Shown one piece after another: positions 1-15,126 of a DNA stretch of 64,000 bases; the stretch's first letter is position 1; each line of letters opens with the position of its first letter. Both the position numbers and the translations under genes were made by a program. The DNA is from Nelumbo lutea (lineage: Eukaryota; Streptophyta; Magnoliopsida; Proteales; Nelumbonaceae), in assembly GCA_022828595.1 (NCBI GenBank), contig JAKGHH010000001.1, forward strand, positions 125,128,999 to 125,192,998, in the 5' to 3' direction. The notes beneath the pieces are model-generated. The model worked only from the letters and a program-made list of their open reading frames with translations. It was not told the DNA's origin and made no database searches.

Positions 1-355
1 GTTCGATGATTCGCCCACCTGGGTCAGTGGTTTACTGATCAAGTCAACGGTTTTTGGCCAAAAAGTGATTTTGGGGTGAATGATTGGTTTCTAGTTTTTC
101 CAAAAATTTAAATTAACCCGGCAAAGGTATGAACTTGAAGCAGTGTAAAATACTGACTCAAGCCAACCGGGATTGTACCCCTAATGCGTACCCAAATCTA
201 GGGATACAAACGGATCAGATTAAATTTGAATTATACCCCTAATATTCTAATATAATTAAACTACCTGAACCATTCGACCCAAATGATCGAAACCGTTGAC
301 CTGGGAACTGGTGGCTATAGCGGTTTCATTTCGGGTTGATTTTTGAAACCTTGAA
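1..355. repeat. MULE-like MITE, truncated by window start
   Basis: This non-coding segment has a right edge reading TTTTTGAAACCTTGA near 340-355. Its left part (about 5-60) resembles a second copy at about 34462-34530, sharing the order ATGATTCG, ACC, TCA, TCAAC and GTTTTT. It looks like a non-autonomous DNA transposon whose left terminus lies outside the window. The family assignment is inference from the terminal style only. Confidence 0.35.
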
Positions 356-549
356 TATAATAGATGTATACTATGGCTTGTCATACTATATATGCTCTAG
401 AATGCAGGCTATTGTACAGGCATCTCGGTATTGATTCAGGCCACCTGTATCTCATCCAACCCAATATTGGAGGCTAATTGGACGCCTTGATGGTTAATTA
501 TAAGACCTGAAATCACTTATGTCATTCAAATCTTCAACCAATTCATGGG

Positions 550-889
550 TAGGGATGGCAATTTTTCTCATTTCCTTGATTACTGTTGAAACCCTCCCTA
601 TGGGGCAAGGATGGAGATGATTCTTTTCCTCCCACGGGAACAGGGCAGGGATGGGGACCCCCGCTTATATATATGGTTGAATATGTGAATATATTTGGAT
701 CTTTTTTAATATGATTGTACGTTTCAACTATTTTGTTTTTTTTTTATTTTAAATGAAATAAAAAACAAAAATAAAATAATTGATATCATAAAAAATCACA
801 AGTGGGGATGAGGACGGGGATAGGGTTTTTTGCGGAAATGGGAATGAGGAGTGGTTTCTCGTCCCCACCCTGCCCCATTGCCATTCCTA
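550..889. mobile_element. hAT-type MITE with 8-bp TSD
   Basis: The element begins TAGGGATGGCAA and ends TTGCCATTCCTA, so its terminal inverted repeats match at 11 of 12 bases. It is flanked on both sides by the identical 8-bp duplication TTCATGGG (542-549 and 890-897). An 8-bp duplication is the hallmark of hAT transposition. The interior has G-rich and C-rich subterminal arms around an AT-rich centre and no coding capacity. Confidence 0.85.
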
Positions 890-959
890 TTCATGGGTGA
901 CCCTTATCAAAAAATAGTATGCCTAAACAAGGTATACTACTAGATTGTGATTTCAAACA

Positions 960-1136
960 AAGAGCCTCTTGTGATTCAAATTGGGTTGGATGCCTATCCA
1001 CCCGAAAGTCCACATACTGAAGTCGAGTATCGTGCAATAGCAGTGATGACCAATGAATTAATTTGGATGAAGCATCATCTCTTTTTTGATCTCGACTTCT
1101 CTCGTTCTCAGCCTATGACTTTTTTTTTTTATAGTA
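960..1136 (+). pseudogene. Copia RNase H fragment
   Basis: The plus-strand translation contains EVEYRAIAVMTNELIWMK followed by a LxFSRSQPM-like stretch. This matches the Ty1-copia RNase H signature (SAEAEYRA...ELIW...). Only about 60 residues remain and no LTR is visible nearby, so it is a dead relic. A minus-strand LINE remnant abuts it on the right. Confidence 0.7.
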
Positions 1137-1139
1137 CAG

Positions 1140-1810
1140 AGAAATGACCCCAAGCGTCAAAGAAACAAATAAACAATAATTTCATATTCGAGAGACTCGA
1201 GCTTGATACTGAAATAGGATGTCCCAAGTTGGCAAGGCAATGTGCTGCATAATTTCCCTCCCTTATGACATGTTCATAGAAAACACTGAGATTGTGGGTA
1301 GTACATAATTTTTGGTAGTCTTCAATAAAGTTGGTGATGTTGCATGGGGGCTTCATTTGACCACATAGGCAATTGATGATGATACTTGAATCTCCTTCGA
1401 TGAAGCATTTGAATTAAGCAAACTTGGTAGCTACAACGTGGGCTTCGAGAACAGCCCAGGCTGAAGGTTATGACCTAGATAGATGTTTCCATTTTATAAT
1501 CTTGGAATAATTTAGCATTTCTATTTTTTTCAGATATTCCATAAGGTCATACATCCTACAATCGAGTTGCATACATTTATTGTCTCGGCTTTATTTACTT
1601 TGTCCCACCAATCTTTAATGGTTTCCCCAATACTATGATTTATATCATTGATATTTAGGCCTTCCCATATTTGTTTAACCTCAAAATAGTGCAGCAACCT
1701 GTGATTTGCACTCTCATCCTCTTCACAATGTAGGCAACTTGAGTCATCCCCACACCCATCCTTTTAGCCTCATTTTGGTTAGAATTTTGTCACTCAAAAC
1801 TAGATACATG
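1140..1810 (-). pseudogene. LINE ORF2 3' end (zf-RVT + RNase H), degenerate
   Basis: Reading leftward on the minus strand, about 1800-1620 encodes a reverse-transcriptase zinc-binding (zf-RVT) segment with CLHCEEDESANH and a following QIWEGL. About 1480-1140 encodes the plant LINE RNase H domain, with AWAVLEAHVVATKFA, an in-frame TAA, GDSSIIINCL, and the end motif VIREGNYAAHCLANLG. The order zf-RVT then RNase H is that of L1-type plant LINEs. The LINE sequence stops where the CACTA terminus at 1866 begins. Stop codons and the missing reverse transcriptase make it non-functional. Confidence 0.75.
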
Positions 1811-1865
1811 AAGAAATGAATTTTTGGAGGGCACAATATCCCACTTTTTTTAGATTTTTATTTAG

Positions 1866-2130
1866 CACTACAAGAAAAACGGTCAAAGCAAGCGGTCAGA
1901 CGATCGCCGCATTTGACACATAGACCGCCGCCGCCGGCGGTCATGAGTTCGCCCCCTCAACCACTGCTGGCTTAGGTCAAGACCGCCTGCTTAGACAGAA
2001 AAGACCGCCACCTTAGGTCCGCCAATATGTTTATTCCATTTTTTAGGTGGTAGTTTGAACCGTCGCCTTAGAGCTCTTTTATGTCTAAGGCGACGGATGC
2101 ATGACCACCGGCTTTGATTTTTTTTTTTTT
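1866..2130 (+). mobile_element. CACTA (En/Spm) terminus with subterminal repeats
   Basis: Position 1866 starts CACTACAAGAAAAAC, the canonical plant CACTA terminal inverted repeat. It is followed by short GC-rich subterminal repeats (GACCGCC and CGGTC variants in both orientations, about 1880-2125), as expected for transposase-binding repeats of this superfamily. A matching inverted end with similar subterminal repeats was not found in the window. GTAGTG at 3021-3026 is a weak candidate. The element is therefore orphaned, truncated or rearranged. Confidence 0.65.
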
Positions 2131-3758
2131 TTAATATCAATTTGATTTCAACATTTTTTGCACCTATTTAATACAAATCTCATGATAGATAATGCACAAA
2201 AATCAAAATAAATAAATAAAATATTTAATTAAATTAATAATTATTATAATATCCAAAAACAAAATGCTTAAATACAATATCCAATTAACATAAAAATAGT
2301 ACAAAAAACAATATAAATGCAATTTAAAATATGTATTTCCATTCGAATCATAAATTAATGCATGTTACGTTTCGAACGAATACAAATTAATACATGAAAA
2401 ACATCATAGCATTATGCTTGTGTGGGTTTAGGAACAATAGTCAATGGAACACAAGCAACCAGAATGGCAGACGCCAGTGATAAAGCCTCTTGCATGCTTC
2501 CCAATTTCATGCATGCCTAGATTTATGGAATTGAACCACTCCTTAAAGCATCAAGAACTCTTCCATGTTGCTGCATCCACATATGATATGATGATTAGAC
2601 TGAGGAATGAAGCTCTCTTTATGAGGCTCAGGTCATGGCCATCATTCTGCAAGCACATATGATATGATGATTAGACTTTGAAGCAGACAGACAGAGAGAG
2701 AGATGCCAAATAAACAATTTGGGTATTTTTTTACTGTTATCTATATCAGATCCAAGCCCACAAGAATTGGGCCCTAAAATGGTGATCACCAATATTGATG
2801 GAACTTGGTTCTTGAACATATGCCCAACAAATCCAATCTGAACTTGCTCTATTGAGATGGTTAACCTTCCCTATGTTCCGAGTAAAAAGACATGTTCCTG
2901 CCATGGACTTTGATGTGGAAATACATGGGTAGTGATTAAATCATACGTAGTGTTTTACAAGTTTTTGATACCAAAAGCAGAAAGGGATATACATATTAAT
3001 TCCTTCCACACACTTTATTTGTAGTGAACTAGTGATACCAAAAGCCTCTTCCATCTAGCTAAATTAAGATCTTCTTTGAGCATTTCCCAAACAAGAAAAA
3101 AGTTAATCTTTTACATCTCTAGTATCACCATACTAGTGGAAAGCTATAAATGATAGGGTGCAGGGATTATGTGAACTGGTAAAATGCATTCCAGTGCCAA
3201 GTGTTATGTGAACTGGTAAAGCAGATCCTGCATAATGCATTGTATTCACTTGGCAATCTGTATTTACATGCTCTAAGGTTGCATTTGGCATTCCTGCATA
3301 AGGCCCGTTATAATTGAGGAGCCAGCTGGAAATTTGGATTTAGTTCTCGCACTCTCCATTATACTCCAACCTTTTCAATCGTACATTGAGAAAATCCTTC
3401 CATTCATAAAAATATACAAATACAGAGATGTTTTCTAATGCACGACTGTGAAGTGTTGTGAAAATAGTGTAAATATAAATATCTATAGTATAGATATTAT
3501 AAATACAAATATAAACTTGTATTTGAAAAGAGTACAAATACAAATATGTACAGTTCAAAGGTTGCATTTTGTATTTTTAAACCTACATTTTGCACCATAC
3601 ATATTTGCATTTTGTACCCTGTCCAAACTAAGCCTAAGAGATGCACATGCAATGGGCTGTCCTAATCTTTGATCATATATCACACGGATTCCTAAACATG
3701 CAAAATATGGGACCTGTAAGCCAAAATTATATATTCTAGAGTGATATATAATCTATAA
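2131..3758. other. Non-coding spacer
   Basis: No gene is recognised here. A 23-bp direct repeat (CATATGATATGATGATTAGAC) occurs near 2580 and 2657, and a short GTGAACTGGTAAA repeat occurs near 3171 and 3211. The rest is AT-rich sequence without convincing reading frames. Confidence 0.5.
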
Positions 3759-3790
3759 TCTCTATATATAAAAGAGGGAGTTGCACTCTT
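3759..3790 (+). mobile_element. Possible Helitron 5' terminus
   Basis: After an A, the sequence reads TCTCTATATATAAAAGAGGG, which resembles the TC-initiated 5' ends of plant Helitrons. It lies just upstream of the gene-fragment cluster (4446-8230). No matching hairpin plus CTRR 3' end was found downstream to about 12 kb, so the call is tentative. Confidence 0.35.
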
Positions 3791-3835
3791 CTTTTTTGTC
3801 CTATGAAAAGAAGAAAAGAGAGGGTAGACCTGTTG

Positions 3836-3912
3836 CTGCAACGGATGCCTTAGAGGAAGTCCTATGGTGTATGTTGTTTGAAGATGACATAGCTTTGGTT
3901 AATAAGACTAAA
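3836..3912 (+). pseudogene. LINE reverse transcriptase catalytic fragment
   Basis: The plus strand encodes DALEEVLWCMLFEDDIALVN. This is the YADD-region signature of plant non-LTR reverse transcriptases (usually CMLFADDIVL), here with Ala to Glu before the catalytic Asp pair. A stop follows at once and the downstream frame is degenerate. It is a short relic just upstream of the captured-gene cluster. Confidence 0.6.
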
Positions 3913-4430
3913 AATTGATTAGATTCAGTTCAGGATATATGCTTTAAAGTGTAAGGTTTATAATAGAATTAAGTTAAGTAAACAGAAAATCTGGAAAGTA
4001 ATTCTAATAGTGTTATCAATGTGGTTCATGATGACTACTCATTTTGGCCTCACTAATTAAGTTCTTGAGTAAGCCTACTTAAGCTAAAATATCATTCCGG
4101 TTGAAAGGATCAATAATTTTAGAGGATGTTTCTATAACTCAAGAATCTGGTGATGGTTATAGTATCCTGATCTAAAACTAAAGCCAGTTTAGATTTTCCT
4201 TTTCCTCCAAATGTTATTGTGTTTATTGAACCATAATCAAATAACATGTTTAATTTGATGCATCTTTTCCTTCTAAACATGTATCCTCAACAAATTAGAG
4301 TACTTATGAAGTCATACATTTGACATTTGTTGATATAGATATAATTGTGATTCTCTCAAGTAGAAATGTAGAATAATATAATGGCAATGCATTCTTTAAG
4401 AGACCTTCAGGATGGAAGAGGGACAGCCTA

Positions 4431-6254
<1,824 letters not shown>

Positions 6255-6304
6255 CTAAAACATTGGGAAAAAGGAACTAGGAGGAATCGTTATCAAGTAT
6301 TTAC

Positions 6305-6425
6305 CTAAAGAGCTTGACTGACAATTGCTGGGGGCAGAAGACCTCTTAAGTAGTGGGCATCTCTCTCTTTCTCAGTGAAAGCAAGTCCTTTATTATGGTG
6401 TGGATCCCTCGACAGAGTATACCCA
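6305..6425 (-). pseudogene. NADP-malic enzyme exon fragment
   Basis: A single minus-strand exon encodes [20 protein letters not shown], then [12 protein letters not shown] and VSQAL. This is the conserved N-terminal part of plant NADP-dependent malic enzyme, which decarboxylates malate to pyruvate. It is preceded by a good acceptor (ttcttgtgtag, about 6426-6436) and followed by gtaaat. The last codon is TAG where the family normally has Gln (CAG). No other exon of this gene was found in the window. It sits 50 bp from the receptor-kinase fragment in the same orientation, so it is probably a captured exon and not the edge of a real gene. Confidence 0.8.
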
Positions 6426-7216
6426 CTACACAAGAAAAAAAAAGGTTCAGATAACTAAAATGCATTAACATAATAAATAAACATTTTATTATGAAACTAT
6501 AGCTTTGACATGCAATGAATTAGAAGTTGACGGTGTGAAAATTTTGTTACACAAAAGAAGTAGATGATCTTTTAACAGATTAAAATTCTGCATAGGTTTG
6601 TTTTAAATAATATGTCCATCCAGCAGCCTTGTAAAGCAAGGAAATGGCTTTAGAAATCATACTCTTTCTGTCAGATGTTGTTCAAATGTTGTGCAAGTTT
6701 GGAAGAAAATTCATAGGACCTCCAATTATGGGCTTCACTTGTAACTCACATACTAATGTTACTTAAACTAAATCAAGAACCACTCACTCATTTCTCCCAT
6801 CTTCTCATCAAAGACTAAGGTTATACTGCAACAATTTTTATAATAATAATTACACATATTGGTGGTCCTGTTTAACCTGTCCAACCCACCGATAACCAAA
6901 AAAAAGGAAGGGAAGCAAACAGAAAATTAACGTTCTTGGACTGCTGAAACAATTTAGAAATGTTAAACTCCAAAAAGGGTTTAAAAGGAAGAAAAGAACC
7001 AGTGCTCTTCTAGATGAAAATGGAAAAATATTTGATTTGATGGAAGCTCTGATGGTTTGGTGGTGTCATCATAATAAGCCCAAATCTTGTGAGATCAGAG
7101 AAAGAAAACCAGAAGTTCTAAGGTTATAGCTATACATTTCTCTTACTTAAGTAGACGAAGGTTTAAATTGGGTTTTCTTTTCAACACTAATTCAAGCTAG
7201 CTCAGAAAAGACTTAC

Positions 7217-7296
7217 CAAAATATCCGTTAGTATACGATAATCATTAATCTCACCAGTAGATGGGTCAAGCTCACTAACAATACCCACTGAAACAC
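7217..7296 (-). pseudogene. Polynucleotide phosphorylase exon fragment
   Basis: This 80-nt exon, bounded by tttgcag and gtaagt, encodes VSVGIVSELDPSTGEINDYR followed by ILTDIL in one open phase. The pattern GVSVGLV..DP.TGEI.DYRILTDILG is that of plant organellar polynucleotide phosphorylase (PNPase), a 3'-5' exoribonuclease. The following conserved block (GLEDHLGDMDFK) is not found downstream. An isolated exon with intact splice sites and no partners in the window fits gene-fragment capture. Identification is from one exon only. Confidence 0.6.
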
Positions 7297-8135
7297 CTGC
7301 AAATACAGATAACCACACTTGCCACAAGAGCCTAAAATAAAGAAAGAAAAATCAAGTAACCATGTTTCAGATAAGCTGTATTTAAAATAGGTTCAACAGA
7401 CACATTGGATGTTCAGAATTATTTAGCCGAAAGAAGACTAGTTTCAAGGCTGCTGTCAAGAAATTCTAAGCAGTGCATTCTCTCAGTAGTCTACTACTTT
7501 TTCCTCTGTAATGTGGCCCAACTTTCTAATCAACCTATAACCCAATTCTTGGGTTCTAGATGGTGGATTTTGGAAAAAGCATCAGAATCTCAATAATCTA
7601 GATTTAAAGAATACTAGGATCTAGAAGCCTAAAATCCAACCAAATTTTTTTTGCTTGGTAGTTTTCAATGGTTGTATGCATTCCAACCAAATTTTGGAAT
7701 TGTAAATACTCTGATTAGTTGTGATGTCATCAACTTTAAGAAAACTATTCAAAACTTCCCCCAACTTTACTGACCATGTCCAAAACTTCCCCTCAACTTA
7801 AGATACCTCCAGGAAACCCCTTAGAAGGTTTTATGAATTACATATACTGTAACTAAATTCAAGGGGAGTTTTAGATAATCTCCCACCAACTTGTAAGTAG
7901 ATCTAGATATCTACACACTGAAATTTTAGTCTATTGGTTGCCATAAATGCACAACTACACATATTTATTCTGATGAAGGCAAAACAATTCCAGTTCTGTT
8001 CCTCAGAAATACAAGAAGAAATGAAAGTGTGATGGTGTTGTGGATTGGTGATGATGCTCAATAATACAAAGTGGATAGAAGATTCTGTATTAGCTTGGTT
8101 AGAGAAATTACAAATACCATAGAAATAAACAATAC

Positions 8136-8230
8136 CTCAAAAAGAGCCTTTAATTCTGTATCCTCAACATGGCTATTTATATTTCTCATGAAGAATGTCC
8201 TCGAGGGGTGTTCACCATAAGGGTGTTCCC
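8136..8230 (-). pseudogene. MEI2-like RNA-binding protein exon fragment (RRM1 start)
   Basis: The exon is flanked by ttgcag and gtattg and encodes GEHPYGEHPSRTFFMRNINS followed by HVEDTELKALFE. This is the highly conserved start of RRM1 in plant MEI2-like (AML) proteins (GEHPYGEHPSRTLFVRNINSNVED.ELKALFE). The next RRM1 exon (QYGDIRTLYT...) is absent downstream. It is the fourth unrelated gene fragment on the minus strand within 4 kb. Confidence 0.8.
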
Positions 8231-9894
8231 CTGCAACAGAGCCATAAGAAATTTGATGTAAGATAACATTGGATTGACACACAATTGAACAAATTAAGTT
8301 AATGTTTAACAAACATAAAATTCAGTTACAACTCTATGTAAGAAACATTCTTAGTTGTACCTAAAACCCAGGATGTATACAGACTGAAGAACCTGCAGAG
8401 TGAGCTTAGATAGTTCATTTTGGAGTTGGAATATCCTTCGTCCTTTTTCATACTAGAGGTTGGTATTTGCATAAGAAATTGAGCTTAGATAGTTTATTCT
8501 TTTCTTCAAGTTCTCTATCTTTTTCGTTTATTATTATGTTCTATGCATTTCAGATTGTGTTCTTTGGAAGCTAAGTAGCACTTTTTCTCTACCATGTATG
8601 AAGAATCTTTGAAACTCTTTATTGATCGAAAAGATCACCAAAACTCTTTGTCTATAGGTGCGAATTGCCACTATAGATGCTTCCAAAAGTCCACATTAGG
8701 CTTTAACAAGATTGTTTACAGGTTGCTCCCACTGAACAGTAAAATAAGATCACCTAACATCAAAGGCAGTTCTTAAATGTCACATGCCAAAGCTACTACT
8801 TTTCTTTTGAAGAGTAAAGTGAAAATTCATTAATTGAAATAAAGAAATATAATCCGAGAGGTGACAATATGGCACCTCAACATACAAAACACAGCAACTC
8901 TAAACCAAAAAACAAAAACTGATCCAAAGCTACTACCTAATACTTTGTGTGCTTATTTTAAACATAATAAAGAGTTGTAGTTGAAATTTAAAGCATCACC
9001 ATCATTTTATGTCAGATACCTCATTAAAGATATAGCATCCTTTTTAAATTTGACAGGAGAAAACTAGGATTTGGTCAGAGATATGGTAATATTCTTTAAA
9101 TTTGACTTTATCTCGAGGTAACCAAGGTCATCAACTACAAGTCCAATTGATTTCCAATCTTTCAGCAACCAGGCATGTGGTCAGTGCTAGTACTCTCTAG
9201 GCCTTCAAAACAATGATGTTTTGAAAGAAGATAAAATTTTCAATTGAGCATATCCTGATGTCCATAAGGAATGTGAAGCATCAAAAAATGCCCTTACAAG
9301 AATATGGTAAGTTATTGGATAATACAGCCCCATTCCAAACAATCAAGATCAATTCCGAAACTAAAAGATTTAAATTAAAAACAAAAGTTTCTAGAATAAA
9401 CATCTTTTGACGAAGAAATTATTGTCTATAGATGATTGTAATGGATGGTTAAAAGATAAGAAAGAAACTAGCAATAGAATAAGGGAAAATAGTAGTAAAC
9501 CCACCTTGAGAATGGCAGAGGAGGAAGATGGTCGGCTGGTTCTCACTTCTCACTGTTCACTGCCGCTGAATTTCTCCTATCTTGCTCAAACGGACAGAGG
9601 TCGCTCAGAGAATGGCCCAAAAATTTCTCCCTTCTCAAGCATGGATCTTTTTCCTTCTCAAACTTCAATATAAATAATTTTTTTGTGAAGGAATCTTTCC
9701 CCTTCTCAAATGGACAGAAGCCTGCTATCTTCCTTTCTCGTGAAGAAGCTTGTCTTCTTCAAAAAAATTCTGCAAGGTTCTCTCTGAAAAGAGAACCCTC
9801 CTATCTTGTCAAACACTGTGTTAGACAGTGTATGCACTCACCAATCACCAACCATCGCGGGAGAGAACCCTCCTAAATTTTTTCCTCTTTTTTG
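8231..9894. other. Non-coding spacer
   Basis: Apart from intronic flank of the MEI2-like exon, nothing is recognised. About 8820-8910 resembles the 3' untranslated style of plant LINEs. About 9500-9880 is GC-richer, with repeated TTCTC and GAGAACCCTCCTA motifs. Reading frames there (for example 9407-9673) show no family similarity. Confidence 0.4.
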
Positions 9895-10115
9895 CCTCAG
9901 GCCACCCTTCACCAATGATGGATGGGCGCAGTTATAGGACTTATGGCCTACAAATCCACAACCTATGCATAGGTCGTTGATGTTTTCATGCATCACGTTA
10001 ATGGTGCGAACCACTCCACCTACTGTAACAGGGATCTCCAGAACTAGGGGTATCTTAAGATTGACTGCAATGAAAACTCTTGGGAAGAGAGTACGATACC
10101 TACTGTGATTGTTTT
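9895..10115 (-). pseudogene. LINE ORF1 (gag-like) zinc-knuckle fragment
   Basis: The minus-strand translation gives RVFIAVNLKIPLVLEIPV, then INDLCIGCGFVGHKSYNC. The C-x2-C-x4-H-x4-C knuckle after a 'Rv.v.iNL..PL' strand is the pattern of DUF4283/zf-CCHC_4 ORF1 proteins of plant LINEs. No ORF2 is attached, so it is a relic. Confidence 0.6.
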
Positions 10116-12547
10116 AATTCCTGTTCCGGCTTAGCATTGTAGTTGTTGTGTTGTTTTCGTTCTTGGCTGGTACCCTTGTTTCTATTGTTCATCGTAGCTC
10201 TTTAATGGATTATCTCTTTAATTAGAGAGAAAGAGAGAGGCTGAGGTGTTTATATACTGTATAGAATGAAAAGTATTCAACATGCTAGTATAATTCAAAA
10301 AGAATATGGACCATTATCCAATGTATATACATCCTAGGGGCCACTCTCATGCACAAATATATACAAATATGCATATATTGTGCATGTTATCTATGTACTT
10401 CTGTCATCTTTTGTAAGACCATAGAGCCTCTAACTATAGAGCTCCGATGTTCCTACTCCTCTCATTTTTCATACAAGTGGTTATCTATTTTTAATTGAAA
10501 TATAAAAAATAAAAATGTAAGTTACAAGAAAAACTCTCTTAAGCCAATCCAACCTTAATATGGAATCTAGTTTGGACATATCAGCACCATAACCTAACTA
10601 AGTTTCTATTCAATTCATGTGTTTGCATGGATTTACTTGCTAGTACGACATATACAAGAAAAGTTTGGCTGTTTGCAAAAAACAGCTTGGGCTGTTTTGA
10701 AGTTTCATATGCATGACACGTTTTCATGGGTGTGAGGTAAAACAGTAATTGGTGTCATCATGGGCAGAAAGTTTACAAGAAATTGAATGAGATAAAGTGT
10801 GTGTGTGTGTGAGAGAGAGAGAGAGGCTTAAAAAAACCAATCCAAAAATGGATGGGCCAAATTTTTTTCATAAACCCGGCCCAACCTGCCCAAGTTGCAT
10901 CCCTAGATAAATTGCAAAGGTCGTAGAGAAAGTTCTTATGTGAAATGAGTATTAACTGGCCAGGTTTAAGAGATGATCCCTTTCTTGGCAGAAGGGTGGA
11001 GGAGAGAAAGAGAGAGAGGGCTCTTGGTTGCAGCCATCCATTGACCAACTTAGGGAATGTTTTACAATATCACTTGTTTTTTATTTTTTATTTTTTTTTT
11101 GTTGGTTTCAAAAAACAAATCAAAACCATCCAGTTTGGAAACAATCAAAACAAAAACACATAATAAAAAAAAACATGCTTTTGTGTTTCTGTTTTCAAAA
11201 CTGAAACCAAAAACATGTTCTTCAATTTCTAGCTTGAGCATAGGTTTTGCAGGGGTTTGAAACTTGGAATGTGTAGCTTGAATTTCGGTTGTAGACTAAT
11301 AGTCAGTTGAGTTAGACTATGGCTGGCCTCAACTGAAAGCTCCATTCATTCATGGAATGGGCTTGTTTACATGGCTGTTCAGCCCACAGAGTTGGACATG
11401 GGTTGGGTCTTAACATGCCTAAACTCCCCATGTTTCATACTAAACTAGAACTGGTTTCTGGACTCTGGTGTCAAGTGAAAAGCCTCCACAAATCAATACT
11501 AGATAGTTCAGTTCTCCTTAACATGATAACAACCTTAGAGATATTTAAATAATTAGAGTTCCAATATTAAATTAAATCAATAAGTCATAATACAATCCCA
11601 TTGTAATCGTATCCCATTTTGATATGTACATATATAGATATAAACAAGGAATTCCTTGAACTCATATGGGGTTCAAATGAACTTTATCAACAAATAAGCA
11701 CTGGAATCCAAAAATGTCTTCTAATTTTTGGTTCGACGATTATCATTACTAAAGAAATCAATTGGGTCCACAGAGAACATAAAAATAATTACAGAACAAG
11801 GCTCAATTAGAACAGAATGGTAGAAAAGTATAAGTTCTTAACTTTGTTAATATATAACACCAATCCACCACCTCAAAACGATGCATCAGAGCGCATATAA
11901 TCTTCTTCGTTGCTAACTTGTGAGGATCAAGTTAATGCAGTCAGAAACAATCACCCACTTTTCTGAGACTCAATTCAGCTGCTAACTGAAGACCAAGCAA
12001 GAACCATGCCGTCAATCCACTACGGTACCCCACCTTCGGATTGGTCGGGTCAGCTTTTTCGGCGTCTTCTCCAATTCATCAGGGTTCGAGTTCCACGATC
12101 CGACCGGAACGGAGACAAGCGAACGACCCGCTCTTTGGCTATCGATCCGGTCGGACAATCCGGTCTGATCCGGCGTTTCCACACCAACCACCGGCCACCG
12201 GATTTACCCGTCATTCTCTTTGACAAATCTGAAATCTCAAGCCACAACCTCAGAACCTCTAGACTCTCTAGTTAGGTACCGTATGGTGTCGGGGAGAAGA
12301 GGAATCTGAATATCTGATCCAGTGACCAGTGGGTAGTTCGTATAGGAGCCGTAGACTTATCCTCACAGAATCCGACTCCCTCCAACGATAACCACCACTG
12401 CATTGCCCTTCCATTCTCCTCCACCCACTCCAAATCCTAACCCTTTTTCTCTCTCCTCTCCCTCCCATCTTCTCCTCCTCTTTCTTTTCCTCGTCAAACC
12501 TCTCAACCACATTTACTTTCGTTCACTTTTTCTTCTCCACCGAAATC
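10116..12547. other. Upstream region of FNR, mostly non-coding
   Basis: The segment includes a (GT)n(GA)n microsatellite at about 10797-10825 and an AT-rich stretch. It also includes an unusually GC-rich block (about 12000-12270) with open frames on both strands that match nothing known to me. The last 250 bp, rich in CTCC and TCTTC, are probably the FNR promoter and 5' leader. A CTTATC (GATAAG I-box on the other strand) lies near 12356. Confidence 0.4.
10797..10825. repeat. (GT)n(GA)n microsatellite
   Basis: A run of GT dinucleotides passes directly into GA dinucleotides; a compound simple repeat. Confidence 0.9.

Positions 12548-15126
<2,579 letters not shown>

Noticed and set aside
3015..3026. 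TTATTTGTAGTG as the right end of the CACTA element
   Set aside because: Only the first eight bases match, there are no GACCGCC repeats beside it, and the neighbouring triplet does not match TAG.
6421..6437. CACTACACAAGAAAAA resembling a CACTA terminus
   Set aside because: It is the splice-acceptor pyrimidine tract of the NADP-malic enzyme exon read on the other strand, with an extra CA and no subterminal repeats.
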